NCBI RefSeq assembly: GCF_033568475.1
Contig: NC_133123.1
Location: 22,988,622-23,052,621 of the forward strand
Direction of reading: 5' to 3'
Length of the DNA: 64,000 bases
Source of the DNA: Henckelia pumila
Taxonomy: Eukaryota; Streptophyta; Magnoliopsida; Lamiales; Gesneriaceae
The stretch's first letter is position 1; the number at the start of each line of letters is the position of its first letter. Positions 47,485 through 60,753 of this stretch are shown piece after piece. The position numbers and the translations under genes were made by a program. The notes under the pieces were generated by a model. The model did not search any database, had not been told where the DNA came from, and saw only the letters and a list, made by a program, of their open reading frames with translations.

Positions 47485-48302
47485 GAATATAGTTAAAATG
47501 GTCCTGTAAATTTACCTATTTTGTGTTTTGGTCCTGTAAATATTTAATTTTGAATTTTGGTCATATAAGTTAAGTTATAATTGGTTTTTAGTCCTTTCTT
47601 CATAGAATGTTGATGTGGCATCAGAAAATGCTGACGTGACAACTAAAAATGCTTAAGTGGCATTAAAAATGATGATGTGTCTGTTGTGATATTAACAATT
47701 AAATGTTATATTTTTGAAAACCAAACTGTACCGATCGGTTCAACCGGTTTGACCCGAAATCGGTCACTGATTTGATCTGAAATACTCCCAAAAACCGTTT
47801 TAACGGTTAAACCACTCCCAAAAACCGTTTTAACCGTTGAACCAGCAGAACTGATCAAGAACCGAAAAATTGATTTTTCGATTTTTTGTTTGAAAAATTA
47901 TTTTTTTATTTTAAAAACTTAATTTAATATTTATTATATGTATACATGATTATTTGAAATTTTTTTCTTCATTAAAAATATTATTTATTAATATTAGAGA
48001 TAATTTTTTTGAATATATTTATGTAGTTATTTAGTTTTCAAACTACGATAAATATATATATTTCTATTTATATAAATTTTTTAGGTTTTATTTAATTTAA
48101 AATATATTATTAATTATATTATATTATATAAACGGTTTTCGATCCGACAATTCGGTTAAAACAGTTCAACCAGATGGACCGTTTTTTTAAGTTAGATCGA
48201 TTTAATCATCGGTCCGGTTATAAAAACATTGCTTAAATGAAAAATGACTAAAAATCAAAATATAACTAAACTTACATGACCAAAACTCAAAATTGAATAT
48301 TT
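47485..48302. mobile_element. Non-autonomous element with long inverted ends, right end cut
   Basis: The left end (AAAATGGTCCTGTAAATTT...) and the sequence up to 48302 are inverted relative to each other over about 60 bases (e.g. TTTTGGTCATATAAGTTAAG versus the complement of 48250-48300). The interior includes GGTTCAACCGGTTTGACC-type repeats. The right terminal repeat is shorter than the left, apparently cut by the element starting at 48303. Confidence 0.6.
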
Positions 48303-48554
48303 AGGCATTGTTTGGTTTGATGTATTATTAATTTATGTATAACGTATTCCAATCAATTTCGTCTTATTTTCGTCATATTATTTATCTATTTACTAATTAA
48401 TAATTTTACCTCAATTAAATCAAATAAATTATAATATATCCAACAAATCAAATAATGTGTTAACTATTTTTTTTATTTATTTTTAATTTACATTATATTA
48501 ATTATCTATAAATTACTTATCCTATAACTCAAACCATACGGTGCCTAGTATGAA
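48303..48554. mobile_element. Short MITE-like element
   Basis: Inverted ends GGCATTGTTTGGTTTGA and TCAAACCATACGGTGCC around an AT-rich core of 250 bp. Such GGC...GTTTGGTTT ends are common in plant PIF/Harbinger-type MITEs; the target duplication (expected TWA) is not clean here. A further GTTTGGTTT-containing stretch follows at 48566. Confidence 0.55.
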
Positions 48555-49661
48555 ATTACAAAACTAACGCCCCGTTTGGTTTCAAAAGCCAGACCAAAAA
48601 AACACTTTTTTAAGTGTTTTTCAATTAACAAAGTATTTGGTTAACCAAAAAAGTAATTAAATAAGCACTTTTTTAAGTCAAAATTAGAGCTTTTTCAAAA
48701 CAAAAAATTGTAACTTACAAAATTGCTTTTTTAAAAAAATTGTGAGAGCAAGAGCAAATCTTTTTATGGTAAATCGGCCGTTCCCTCTCCGCTTACAGCA
48801 AAGTTCCCTTCGGATTATCGTTCCACCATTATCGCGGTGATCATCGACGTTACCTAGCACCTTCCTTTTCCAGGTAGAAAATTTGGAATGGCTACTGCAG
48901 TTCCAGTTGTGGAAGTACTGCGAACCATTTTTTTCATAGATCACTAATCTCCTGAATTGATCAGCTTGGTTCAGCTTCATTAGATCTCTCGTATATTTTG
49001 TGCAGCTATCTGATTTTCAAATTTTATTATTTTTATCTTGTTTTTTTATCTTTTGTGTGTGGGTGTGTGTGAGTGCTCGCGGTTAATCGGTTAATTTTTT
49101 CATTTTCGTGCAGATTTATTATTCCAAACCATCATGATATTTTTCTTGTAATATGTGAAGATGCTTCCTGAGAAGCGAAATAACTGATTAGTTTCTGGTG
49201 TTTCCCATTTTTGTTCTTGTTTTATGTTATACTAGATTCTGGCTCTTCAAAAGTTTTTCATGTTTCAAATTGGGCGGAAGCTAGGCTCCTTTGACGAGTT
49301 GATCTTTCTGTATTTTATACTCAGCTGCACGACATCTATCCATGGTAGCGGGTAAGCGGTCGATGACTTGGAGCTTTTTATATTAATTCGAGCTGTTTAG
49401 GAGATTTTATTTCTCGTGGTGATTGGACAATATTTTGTTTTAAAAAAGATTTGTAATTTATGATGTTTTTCATTATCTTTCAACTTATTAATTACGGTTG
49501 TTGTCCATTTTGGATTGTTTATTACTTGATTGCTTCTATCTTTTGTTTGTGAAATTCATCTTCTTTCGTGAGCATTATTTCGAAAGGATAAGGTTGTTTC
49601 TTAATTGAAAATATTGAGTTTAGCTTTGTTTTTTTATCATTTGATCTCACTAAAATTACAG

Positions 49662-52478
49662 GGTTAGTCAAAAAGTTCTGCATGTTGGTGAGGAGCTTTT
49701 TAGGGAGATGATGCCATTACAAAATGGTGCACGCCTCTATCAGTTGCAAGGCTTGAAACCATACACGTGGTATGAAGTGAAGATATCATACCCAGCTTCT
49801 GTATGCATCTTGTTTATCTCTTTCTATTTGTCAACATCACTTTGTTAATAATGTATTATAACAAGATGAAACAAATACCAGATACCTTGTGCTTTCACTT
49901 TGCAACTGAACAGAGGCATCCCAAATTTGACGTCCAAAAGAGGAAGAAAATTGCTCAATACGGACAAGCTAATTTTCAAGACAAGTGGAGTGACTTCATT
50001 TAGTGACCAGGTTTTTTTCTAAGTTTTTTAACATTGATAAATGCTTCTTCTCGTTTTACTGCTACATGAGAATTTATTCAGCTGGAATTTTTGCACAGAG
50101 TGAAATGTCCGTTCTGGTGAACGTTGAGCCTGAGGGGTTTGTTGCAATATCAGGGAAACTGGAACAGGAATATGTTATCTTCAATATAGGTAGGACAATA
50201 TTTTGTTTCTACTTGGTAACATAGTTATTGGGCGCAGGGCGCACTCAAGTCTAGGGTGCCCTAGAGCCTGAGGCGCGAAGCGAGGCGCACTCTTTATCTA
50301 AGTAAAATGTGTTTGGCATAAATTTTAAAAATCCACATGCATAAAGTGATTTATACTATATATCACATAAACCAAATATATTTCACAAAAATATCAAACA
50401 ATGTAAATAAAAAATTCATTAAAGAATATTGTTGTGTAAATCATAACTAAAAGAAAATTTCAAATCATCTAGAATTCTGTGTCATAAGTGAATAGCATAT
50501 TAACTTACTAAGAAAAAAACTTCGATAAGGGTTGATGGCTGCTTAATTGATAGGCATCGCTAGAAAGCGTGTAATCAAACCTTTTTTTGCACTGAGTACT
50601 TCTGATTTTACGCTGCTGTGTAACATGTAATTAGATTATGAATTGGAGGGACTGAGGGAGACTGTGAGAGATCAAGAGTCTATTCACGTAAGCTTCTAGG
50701 GTTGACAAACTTGGGTTGTTAGAAATGGAGTAGCAAATCTATTCACCTAAGCTTCTAGAAGATTCTGAATGCTCTACTGTACTGTCTTCAGTATCTCTAG
50801 AAGAATCTAGACACTAACTAAAATGTCTGGAAAATTCGGGAACCTCCTATACGATTCTAGGATTCCCTTCATGAACAGCCTAGAGCATTGTTGCCTTTTG
50901 ACCTGCGTGTGAAGTTCCGATCTGTAACACAAGGCTTATGTTGCACCTAGCTTTTGCCTTAAAGAATCATCCTACCCCTACTTTTAACTCTTAAAAGTAA
51001 AAATTCGCAAGCATAACAACTTTCCTCAGTTCTTTGTAGGAAAATTTTGCCAAAATATTCTTAAACGAATTTTTAAGCTCCCCATGTACCCCATAACCGG
51101 TTTGTTCCCTTTGCACACTGCCAACTTCAAATGTTTTTTCCATCGATTTTCGTCAGTGCCGTGCACTATTCCCCACTGAAAAATTTAACGGCCGTGTACC
51201 TCCTCATGCATATAAAACCTTACTGAAAACTCCCTCCTTATTAAGTCTGTATCTTTGCTTATCAAAAAAAAGTCTGTATCTTTGCTGTTTATATAGAAAT
51301 TTATGCAATATCCCTCAATTTTAAACAATCCTCAGAAAATTATAATAACCCCGTTTTTTGTTGATCTTCTGTACATTTCAGTAAATGAAACTTGCGGAGT
51401 TTCATGTAAATGGGGACTTGATTCTCTAAATAAACTATAGGCAAATTTTATATGATGCTCGATCAGTTTGGTCTTGATGGTTGATTATTGCTGTTTTTTT
51501 AATGGCGAAATTTTATCCTTCTACTGCTTCTGTGCTGCTACATTGATTAATATGACAACTAGCTTTTGCTTTGTTTTGTTTGAGTTAATTTCATCGTTCT
51601 GTTACTTCTTGAAGTTGAGAGACCGATATTTATGAAGAAATTTATATAACTTCTGGCGGACGAGTTTTTTTTAGCCTGAGACAGTGAGAATATTATGTTC
51701 TGAAGTGGGAATGAAAAATGTTCAAACATTACATCAAGCAGGGAATGTGGAGCGAATCCTTAAAAATCTCAAAGCACCCGCCTTTCCACCTTTAACGAAG
51801 GGTTCTTCATTCATCAGTTGGTTTAGACATGCCTCCATGAATGGGCTTTGCATTTGGTTTTCTCAAATACATCAAATATATTAAGTAATTTTCATTATTC
51901 AGTGTCAGCTAGCAACGTTTAGATACATAGGGAGGTTTTAGCTGATCTCAGTTTTAGAGGATGTGGGATTTTAATGCATGAACTGTTTGGCATGGGAAGG
52001 ATATGCATTTCATCACTTCCCGTAACTCGTATACTACTCCTTGTGCATTTCAGGGGGGCTGGCTTTTTAGCACATGATGAACTGTCTTACAGGCAGCCAA
52101 GTGCAATTTTTTTCCTTTGTCCGTAACTCCTTATGCGCTTCATCGATGTCTTTGAAGTTCGGCATAGACTTTTGAACTGTTGCTCGACTGTGTGTGTGGT
52201 TTTTGTGACAACTATTCATCTCCGGCTTTCATGCATGCATTTTTTGGAATGTGTGTATTCACGAATTCATTTATTGTTGAATTCTATGAATTTCTCACCT
52301 TTTCTCGATCTCTTTGGCAGTTTGTGATGAACTTTTGCTGGGCATTCCCCACCTGGCTTGGTATGTTGTAGTTTTGGTATTGTTTTGCCTCGTGTTTGCA
52401 TTTGTTGTTCCATCGTTTCTTCCCCCGTTTTTAATGCCAAAAAATGGAACACCGGCAACTATTACCAAACTATCATAG
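49662..52478 (+). CDS. Conserved plant single-pass membrane protein (Expp1-like), partial model
   Basis: Three exons are recognisable: 49662-49800 (SQKVLHVGEELFREM ... YTWYEVKISYPAS), 50099-50189 (SEMSVLVNVEPEGF...) and 52321-52478 (VCDELLLGIPHLAWYVV..., a transmembrane helix, then a short tail ending at TAG 52476-52478). Junction phases agree (0, then 1). The residues match a family I recall from plant genomes, sometimes annotated Expp1; its function is unknown to me. I expect N-terminal exons with a signal peptide upstream (48.7-49.6 kb) but cannot identify them. Homologues as I remember them have more sequence between the first two exons, so one exon may be lost. The last intron is 2.1 kb. 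The gene is convergent with the PPR fragment. Confidence 0.6.
50190..52320 (+). other. Large intron of the Expp1-like gene
   Basis: Contains a GC-rich repeat-like patch at 50225-50295 (GGCGCACTC... GAGGCGCGAAGCGAGGCGC) of a type dispersed in plant genomes, and a small tandem duplication at 51245-51290 (AGTCTGTATCTTTGCT twice). No coding sequence recognised. Confidence 0.5.
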
Positions 52479-52689
52479 TTATATGTTGGCACCTATATCT
52501 TCTCAAATTTTTGCTAGGATTGCGTTTGGCACCGGAAGTTTTAGTTTTGTAAATTTATGTGCGAATTATATTTCTTGCCGATATTTGAATTTATTTTTTG
52601 CACAATAATTTTCGTTTAACAAAACTACTGGTTAATTTGAACAACGTTTTTTTATGAACTAGAAATATTCATAATCATATATATACATA

Positions 52690-53355
52690 CACACATATAT
52701 ATATATGCTGGCCCTTTAAAGGTGATCCAAACCTCATAAAATCATCAAGAATGAGGTTAAAAACGGTCGCGTTGGGCTTCGTCAACTCTGTTTGAGGTGA
52801 TTTGCTGAAATTTAACTTCTGAAAACAATCACAAATTTCACCTAAAACATTTGCAGCTAAAAGAGTTCCAACTTGCGTCTTCACTAAATGTAGAAAGACC
52901 GTTTGTAATAAGTGAAGTGATGGTAGATTTTTTTTCTCTAACATCAGTCTTAAAATGCTAGAGGCTTGAACAGGAATTTGAGACCTTGCCAAAGAAAGCA
53001 TGAGCTTCGTCATCAAGTCAGGATGCAGGGGAATTTTTTTCTCTAGAGCTAAATCAAAAGCTCTACGAAGGCATTTAGAGTCAGTTGAATAAGACAATTC
53101 GGTGATCAGATTGAACACAAGAATCTGGCCGGGGAAACCATACAGGCGCTTGAAATCCTGGTAAGTTTTCCATGACCATGCCTCATCTAGTTGACGCTCT
53201 TTCAAAGCCCCTTCAAGCTTTCGCATCAAAATGGAGTCGGATGATCCTTTCAACCTTAGCTTTTCTGGCTTTGCACCAATATTAGATAAATACCTGGAAA
53301 ATGGATTTCCATAAAGCTCATCGTACCCACCCAACAGCTGAAAACTCCTATAACA
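52690..53355 (-). pseudogene. PPR protein fragment, truncated at 3' end
   Basis: Open frame of about 200 residues (YDELYGNPFSRYLSN, WSWKTYQDFKRLYGFPG, LMLSLARSQIPVQASSILRL, NATVFNLILDDFMRFGSP) resembling the middle of plant mitochondrial PPR proteins of the At1g03100/At4g17616 type (from memory). Pentatricopeptide proteins bind organelle RNA. A splice acceptor (TTTTCAG) precedes it at 53356, so it is probably an internal exon. The coding match ends at SPLKGQ and runs directly into a TA microsatellite (52675-52705), and no downstream repeats follow. The 5' exons are not identified. Best read as a gene remnant. Confidence 0.65.
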
Positions 53356-53356
53356 A

Positions 53357-54820
53357 TGGCTGGATGCAAATTTTCCACCAAAATATCGAACTCAGGACTC
53401 CCCTATGGCTGACTCCGATTAATGTTGGAATCGTAAGTTAAGGCAAAAAATGCAACCCAACACATTCATTACAATAATATAATTTAAGGAGCTTCCCAAG
53501 TTCCATTAGCAGCAACATTCTCTGCTAACATCATTTCGCCATCAATATTCTGAAGTCCATATGTAGACTCTCACACAGCAAACCTAACACAAGTGTAAAT
53601 TCAAGCAAACGGACAGCAATTTGAGTCACTCGGAAAAAATTCGATAAACCATAAACTTTCTCTATATCCCTCAAACTGAAACAAGTACTGGGATTTTTAT
53701 TTTGCCAAAAATAATAATAATAATAATGAGAGAGAGGGAGGCAAAAAATAGCGTATGTTGTTTCATATACTACACATATATATGAATAATGTTTAAAAAT
53801 GTATATATTTCCCACCGATTTTTTTTTTTTTGGGGGGTCAAGAATTCATTCTAACAAGACGATTTCTTGGATGTTTTGCATGAATTTGCAGTTGGTTTCA
53901 GGGATGAAGCTGGGATTTTGATGTGAGGGTGACGAATTTTATATTATGAAATGATTGATTATTAAAAAAAATTAAAGTATATATAATACATAACAATATA
54001 AATAAATAATTTTTAACTCATATAATTGAGAAAAGTTTATTATAATTTTGAAAAAAAAACTGAATTTCTTATAGTGAAATTTAAAAGAAAAATAAAAAAT
54101 GTGGTTTCATATTAAATTCTCTCCATTTTCAAAACTTGGTTCTCCCATCTCGATATTTTCCTGCCGAAAAAGAATGCATCAGTTTGGCCAACCGGAATTA
54201 AAAATTTTGTCAAGAAACTCTCCGGCGTCAACTCAACTCAATGACCATTGATTTCTGCACCAAGAACGAGAGGGGAGATTTCAGCCTTTGCTGAGATGGA
54301 GATTTGGCAATAAAAAATCAAATGCATAACAACGATTGATAGAGAAATATTATAAAAGTGAAATTAAAATGGAAAAAATTATCATAAAAATAATAAGTGT
54401 ATATCTGTTTGTATTTCTCCGTTGCCATAATCTTTTTTTGATGGGCAATGACAAAGAATTATATACAAAATCTGGCAAAAACACGCCCAAATTCTTGGTT
54501 ATTTTCCTGGTTTAAATCAGCATGCAAGTAAAACACATAAACATCCACTTTATTGATCTCATCACATTGGTAAATCACTCGAATAATAGAGTGAATTCAA
54601 TGATAATGAAACCCCTACAACTTCAAAACCATAACCGGCAACCTCCATGATATGAAAATAATGAAATGAGTGTAGTGTTCAATTATGACAAGAGGATGAA
54701 TCGAAATATAGTTGCTACACTAAAACTAGGTGTAAAGAACCAACCAGACTGTTATAGTGGATAAATAAGGAATACATAAATAAAAACGGCACATAAAAAC
54801 TAGGTGTAAAAAATCAACGG
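53357..54820. other. Intergenic, AT-rich, no confident gene
   Basis: Contains a minus-strand ORF at 53531-53815 with no recognised product, an AAT/ATA microsatellite at 53709-53730 and a T/G run at 53820-53837. Nothing else supportable. Confidence 0.5.
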
Positions 54821-55600
54821 TAATTTATAATTCAGTCTCCAAACCTAAACATAAATCAGTGATCAGTTCTTGTTAGAAAAAAAATTTGTTTAAACTTCCT
54901 GGCCCACATGTTTTGTTTCGGATGAAATTTGGTACAAAATATGAAAAATATGGTACAATTATATGATATTTGAGTATCAATTGTTTCAAATATGATATTA
55001 ATTTATGATTTTTGAGTACTCAAATATGTAAGCAAATATTGATATAATAACACATTTGTTTTCTTTAGATGACAATCGGTACAAAATATTAGAAATACGG
55101 TACTAATATATGAGATTTTGAGTATCAAATGTGTTAGATCTAGTACAAATATATGATTTTCGAGTACTAAAATTTTTTTGATATTAATAACACATTTATC
55201 TTATTTGGATGAAAATCAAAATAAAACATTGAAAATATGGTACTCATATATGATATTTGAGTGCTCAATGCGTTAGATTTGGTACAAATATATGATTTTT
55301 GAGTACTCAAACATAGGTTGCAAGTTCACATTAATAAAGATGTTTAGATTTTATACTCAAAATCTTATTTTTTGTACTCGATCTTGAACAATTAGTCCTT
55401 TATTTTTTGTACTCGACCTTGAACAATTAGTGCTCAAATATCATGTACTTGTACCATATTTTCAATGTTTTGTACTTAATTTTATCCGAGAAAAATAATG
55501 TGGGCCCAGAAAGTGCAAACAAGTTTTTTTTCTGACAAGGGACAGATTCTTAATTTGACTTTTGGTTTAGGGACTGAACATCAATTCACCCAAAAATCAA
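54820..55600. repeat. Fold-back-like element with internal direct repeats
   Basis: About 54840-54990 and 55470-55585 are inverted copies (TTTCAGTC-type, CCCACATG/CATGTGGG-type, GGTACAAAATAT and complement). Between them, a unit ending ATATGATTTTTGAGTACTCAAA repeats about three times at 54990-55320. No ORF. Related sequence lies at 40495-40735. Confidence 0.6.
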
Positions 55601-57053
55601 CCAGACTGTTATAATAGATAATATAGAGGAAGAGATACTTTACCTTCTCTTTATGTTTTTAACTGTGATCTTGCAATTTCAAATGGTCAATGATAATACA
55701 AACATTTATTTTATCAAGTAACTACATCGAACACACAAACACACAAGTAAAAAATTCAATATACATGTTTTCACATAAAAATACCATGTGTGTGTGTGTA
55801 TACACAATTTATATTGATCTCCAACACCTAAATCAAAGATCTTAAATATCCCAAACATCTAATGACTGCTATGATACCACCTGATATCGTAGACCGAGGT
55901 TAAAAATATATTTTTTATTTAATTGACATATTATTATAAATAATTATACATTAATTCATGCTAAAATTTATAATTTTATTATAATGTTATTACTTAATAG
56001 TATGAATTAATGTATTATAAAATAATAAAAAAATTACATCAGTAAACAAATTAATAATACTCAAATTTATTTTTAAGCCTCTAATTTAATCGATGAGTTG
56101 CTACTCTAAAATTAAAGTTGATATATCGATATGAATAATTTGAAATATCTATGAGGATATTATGATTTTGTACCATCATTTTCATTATTAAATATATAAG
56201 AATTCTAATATTTAAAAAGTTAGCTCATCGAAAATATCAACGGATTTCATTTTTTTTTTTTTTTGATAAAGTAAGTTCATGTTGTTAGTGGAGGCAAGCA
56301 GTTACGTGAGAAACCGATCCAATAACAATACGGAAACAACTCAACATCAACAAACAATATGAAAAATTATATATTTTTAAAACTGGAATTTTGTCACACA
56401 TTTCATTGAAGGGTAGGTCTTTTGTAAAACGATTCACGAATATTTATTCGAAAGATAGGTCAACCATATTCATATTTACAATAAAAAATAAAACTTTTAT
56501 ATAAGTAACCAAAATAAAAGACTAATTGACCCGTGAGTTTTTGCCTTCTTTGAATCATATGGAATGATCTTTCCAATTATTTTAAAAAATTAATAATCTT
56601 GAGAAATATCATCATATAATAATTTTTTTCCCAATAAATCTTTGCTCCAATGTAATTAATTATGCTCATATATTGATATAAACAATCTTTTTTTTTTTAT
56701 GAAAAAAAAATCTCTATAACAACTCAAAGATCGAATACAAACTCGCAACATTTTCTGAGAACACTAAATAAAGCCAATGAAGATAAACATTCCTCTCCAT
56801 AAAATTCCAAGTCGATACAATCCATTGGTTCGTATCAAATTAAGTTAACAAAAGCTTTTGCATCCGAATCAAAACTTAACGCGATGGGAAAGAACACTTT
56901 TGCCGTTTGAAAACGGAAAAATCCAGACCCCTTAAGAAGAGTGTCGATAACTGGCCTGTATAGAATATCGTCAGCAAGAAAAAAAATCTATCTCCTTGGC
57001 ATGTGCTGGTAATGAAGGTTTTGAGATTTTGACACCTGACTCATCGGGCGAAG
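55601..57053. other. AT-rich intergenic region
   Basis: Bases 56075-56250 match 40725-40903. A TGTGTGTGTGTA microsatellite lies at 55789-55801 and poly-T tracts at 56250-56270. No gene recognised. Confidence 0.5.
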
Positions 57054-59968
57054 TTACTTGAAGTTTAAAATAATATCCTTATCCATCTGTGGACAAGAAA
57101 GATTCGAAGTCTGCATCAGAGGATTCCAAAGAAATCATGCAACTTCAAATCGACTAAATACACAGCAAAAATGGGGTGGAACTAAGAATTTACATTTTCT
57201 TTTTCTCCTCAAAAATAACATGTTAAAGTTTATTTTCACAGAACTTACAGTTTTAGCCAGTTCTTTGGCCCTTTCATCGTCAAAGCCAAATGTAGCCATT
57301 ATTTTATGCCCCGCTGATTCTTCTTGCGACCAGATTCCAAGAAGCAAATGTGAAACAGTAATCTCTCCACTTTCACCTGCGTTTTTTAGAGCTTTCAGTC
57401 GTAAAGACAGCAGCAAGCACAGACATTTGCTGAGAACTTAGTATTATACTTGGTTTTAATCACAAACATGAATGAGACTACATTCATAAATCAAACCCCG
57501 TCTATTCCAAAGCCAAAATTATGCTAGAAAAAGTCTACCACAAAATTGGAGTCAAAAGGTAGTCAGTTGCTTGAATGAGTTTGATGTTCTATCGAAAGGC
57601 TCAAAACAAGGAACTATGAAAATATGGTGGAACAAGCAACCATTGTTGTTCCTTATGATACTAGTAAGCATTTTGACTGATGCAAACAATAAACAAAAAT
57701 TAGCAGAAAACAAACTGCCAAATTAAGGAGAAAAGAAGCGTGGAAACTAATGGAAGTTATAGTTTAGTTTTGACCAGCGAAGTTTATGTTCCTAAACTAA
57801 CATTGATGTCCTCATTGAAATGACAGGAAATGCACAGAGCAAGACAAAAACGAAGAGAAGTAGGGCATTCATTATGATGTTTTAATTTCTAGAAATCTAG
57901 GCAACCCAATATTCTTCATGTCTTAAAGACGTCACAATCACGATAGGACTACTTAATGCCCATTGCCCATGAACAGACTAATACTTTACTTGGATTGATC
58001 TATTGTGGAAAATATGAGTACTGGGCCTCACAGCATTGACCAGCCAGTACTCACTATTGCTTCTATCTTACAGATGGTTACCTGACATTGCTCAAGCAAA
58101 GTAATATATCAATCATGTTTTGATAAGAGTACTTCAGATTCCACACAAAGAACCAACTAAAGTTGATCCCCGATCTTTTCCGGATCAATTTCGTAACCGA
58201 CAAGGAGAGAAGCCGTTGATGATACATAATTCACATGTAATCCAACTAAAACAAGCAATTGATGAAATTCTCATCTGGTTCAACAATTAAATTTAGAAAT
58301 TTTGATTTGGATAAAAGTGGTGAACCAAAAAAGTAAAAAGATGATCACTGTCTGCTTGAAACAATGAAAGGCCAAATTACGAAATTCATTATATGATAGG
58401 AAAACAATACATTACAGCATCAAATGATAATATAATTAAAAAAACTCAGGTGAAAGTTCAATTGTAGGACCGAACACCTAGCATAGAACCAAACCTTGTA
58501 GTTGTTAGTTGCCGTCCGTGTAAGTGAACTGAAAACTACAACTGGCAGAACAGACAAGCACTACATTGCGTGGGGCAGCCACACAAAGCAAGAGCTAGGA
58601 CTAATTCTTCAACTTATAACTTAGAGTAATCAAACATTTAATATTGGATGTTAGCACAATTATAGGATCGATAGCTTGCTATTGCTCAAATCTACACTAA
58701 TAAGAGCAGTAAGCTAACTCTTGTGTGCACAGTAAATCAGTAATCAAGGCTAAATCAACTATGCATGGTATATGGGAATACTTCAACAACATAAGTGTTC
58801 CATAACAACCTGACTTCATTTTCTCATCGACTGCCCAATCTAGAGCTCTCCGAGCTGGTTCAGTCAAGGGTGGATGCTCTGGACTGAAAACATACAAGTC
58901 AGCCATCCCTAGCAGCTTCACAGTTTCTTCTCGCACCTTGAACAGTGTGATTCCGTTTTCCCTCAAGAATTTTGCTGCCAAACTGGTTCCTGCAAGATCA
59001 ACACCTGGTAATGTGACATTCACGACCAATAGATCACTTCCATTATGTTCGTGTGTAAGAATTTTGTGATGGATTGGTTTTCATCTAATAACTACCAAAA
59101 CACGCACACACACATTTTTTCCTCAATATTTCAATACCGTAGCCTATGCTAAGACACTCATCATTTTTATATGACTACACTTTACATAGCATTCAACCTT
59201 ATACCAACATGGTAACACATTACCAGGGCTTAAAATAAACTCAACACCGAGCACCAACACTTTCATTTCTTGAAGGAACAAAATTTACAAAGGCGTCTTC
59301 TTCAACCAAATCGACCAATTTGGTTTCTAGGATAGAAATAAGAAGCAAACTGGAATCAACTAGAAGTGGCAACAATCTTATGCAAATAGCCAACCTTCAA
59401 CCAAGATCCCCATAAGTAGCGCCTCAGTCCCAGTATTTGGATACTTCAGCTTCCTAGCCTCCAACTCCGCCATAGCAAACGACTTTATCGCCCTCGCCGA
59501 AAATCTATAAATGCCAATATTAACTCTCAACTACAAATAGAACCCATACTTACTCAACCACAATATCATAAATCAACCCATATCTTGACTTCAAAACCAA
59601 TAATAATAACCAAAGGAAAAAGGGCAACAAAATCTTACTTTGGCTTCTTGTCAGTAGCAGCACCTTCTGTCTTTCTACAAAACCAAAGATTAGTTAACTA
59701 ATTTGAGCAAGCAATGCCTCAATAAATACAACATAAAGACTTACCCAGTTGGGAGGCTAAAAGACACGGTTGCAACAGTTGAACCCAGTCGTTTTGAAGC
59801 GACAACATTCAACCTTGATGATTGAATCGATAGCTTCGTACCCACAAAAGAATTCGACAAAATCTCTGGCTTCAACCTCACGAACCGCTCAACGGCTTCC
59901 CCGCAAGATTGCTGCGAGGATGAACAAGAAGGTGTAACAGGAAATACGGACAGTCCTTGAGCGGCCAT
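57054..59968 (-). CDS. CLPT: Plastid Clp protease accessory subunit CLPT (ClpT1/ClpT2-like)
   Basis: Six exons on the minus strand: 59745-59968, 59639-59674, 59395-59504, 58810-58989, 57249-57376, 57054-57086; 711 nt, 236 residues plus TAA. Phases agree and all introns are GT-AG. Residues 1-75 are Ser-rich with few acidic residues, a chloroplast transit peptide. The conserved part starts FSARAIKSFAMAELEARKLKYPNTGTEALLMGILVEG and continues with FSPEHPPLTEPARRALDWAVDEKMKSG and VSHLLLGIWSQEESAGHKI, the Clp N-terminal-like double repeat of CLPT proteins. Known role: CLPT1/2 bind the ClpR/ClpP rings and stabilise the assembled chloroplast Clp core. Length is close to Arabidopsis CLPT1 (about 238). 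Intron 4 is 1.4 kb. A truncated duplicate lies at 42354-43502. Confidence 0.93.
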
Positions 59969-60447
59969 TAACGAAGAAATCTGCGTTGAATTGAAGCCAA
60001 GTTACGTATTTCTTTCACGAGTCCTCGATTCGTTTCCCACAAATTCCTACAAACGAAGCGTGAGAACGGATTTTGGAGTTTTAACGCATTTGAAGCCTTG
60101 GATTTATTCCAGTTTTAACTGAAAATGGATAAACAAATAATGAAGTAAACAATTCCCTCTACGGTTTCAAAGTCGCTGATGCGATTTCTCGTGTACTTCT
60201 TCGCTAAAAAAAATGCAGTGTTAGGACTTTTTTTAATTTATTGTTTTATTTGATGCCAAATTTTTTTTATTATTTATTTATTGTATGTTAGATTTCTTGA
60301 TCATGTAATTTGCGATTTTGAGACGAGAGTTTATTTTAAATTTGAGAAATTGATAGATAGTTTTCATCGTATATGTTTTTTATAAAGATCCGAGGAATTC
60401 TTTTTTTGCAAATCAGATATGAAAAATAAGTATTGGAGTTTGAATAA
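58412..60447 (-). repeat. 2-kb duplication block, right copy
   Basis: Partner of 41962-43955, including CLPT exons 1-4 and the upstream region. The copies differ by many substitutions and small indels, so the duplication is not recent. This copy keeps exons 5-6 beyond its left edge, so it is the parental locus. Confidence 0.9.
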
Positions 60448-60753
60448 AAGGAGGGAGAAGGAGAGTACTTAATAAATAAATTGTTTTTAAGTTTCAAAAA
60501 AATAATAATAATAAATTGTTTAACTATAATAATATATATTTATCTATTGATCGAGCAGTTTATTCGATGTTGATAGATCAGTACCCAAATTTATTGCATA
60601 GGAGATGTAAATGAATCTGGATCGTTCGATCTATAGTTGAGTAATTACCGAACATTAAATTTTCTACACCTAGCTCAAAAATCCGTCTATTTTTCAAATA
60701 TAGATATATTTTAGCAATTAAAAATTTTTTTACAATCGATTAAAAATAGGGGA
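60448..60753. other. AT-rich spacer upstream of CLPT
   Basis: Nothing recognisable apart from an AAT microsatellite at 60497-60515. Confidence 0.5.

Noticed and set aside
48684-48980. 98-codon minus-strand ORF starting MKLNQADQ
   Set aside because: No recognisable domain, lies upstream of the plus-strand membrane-protein gene, probably chance in its 5' region.
49803-50003. 66-codon ORF ending DKWSDFI as an exon of the membrane-protein gene
   Set aside because: Its sequence does not resemble the family and its frame ends in a stop before the next exon.
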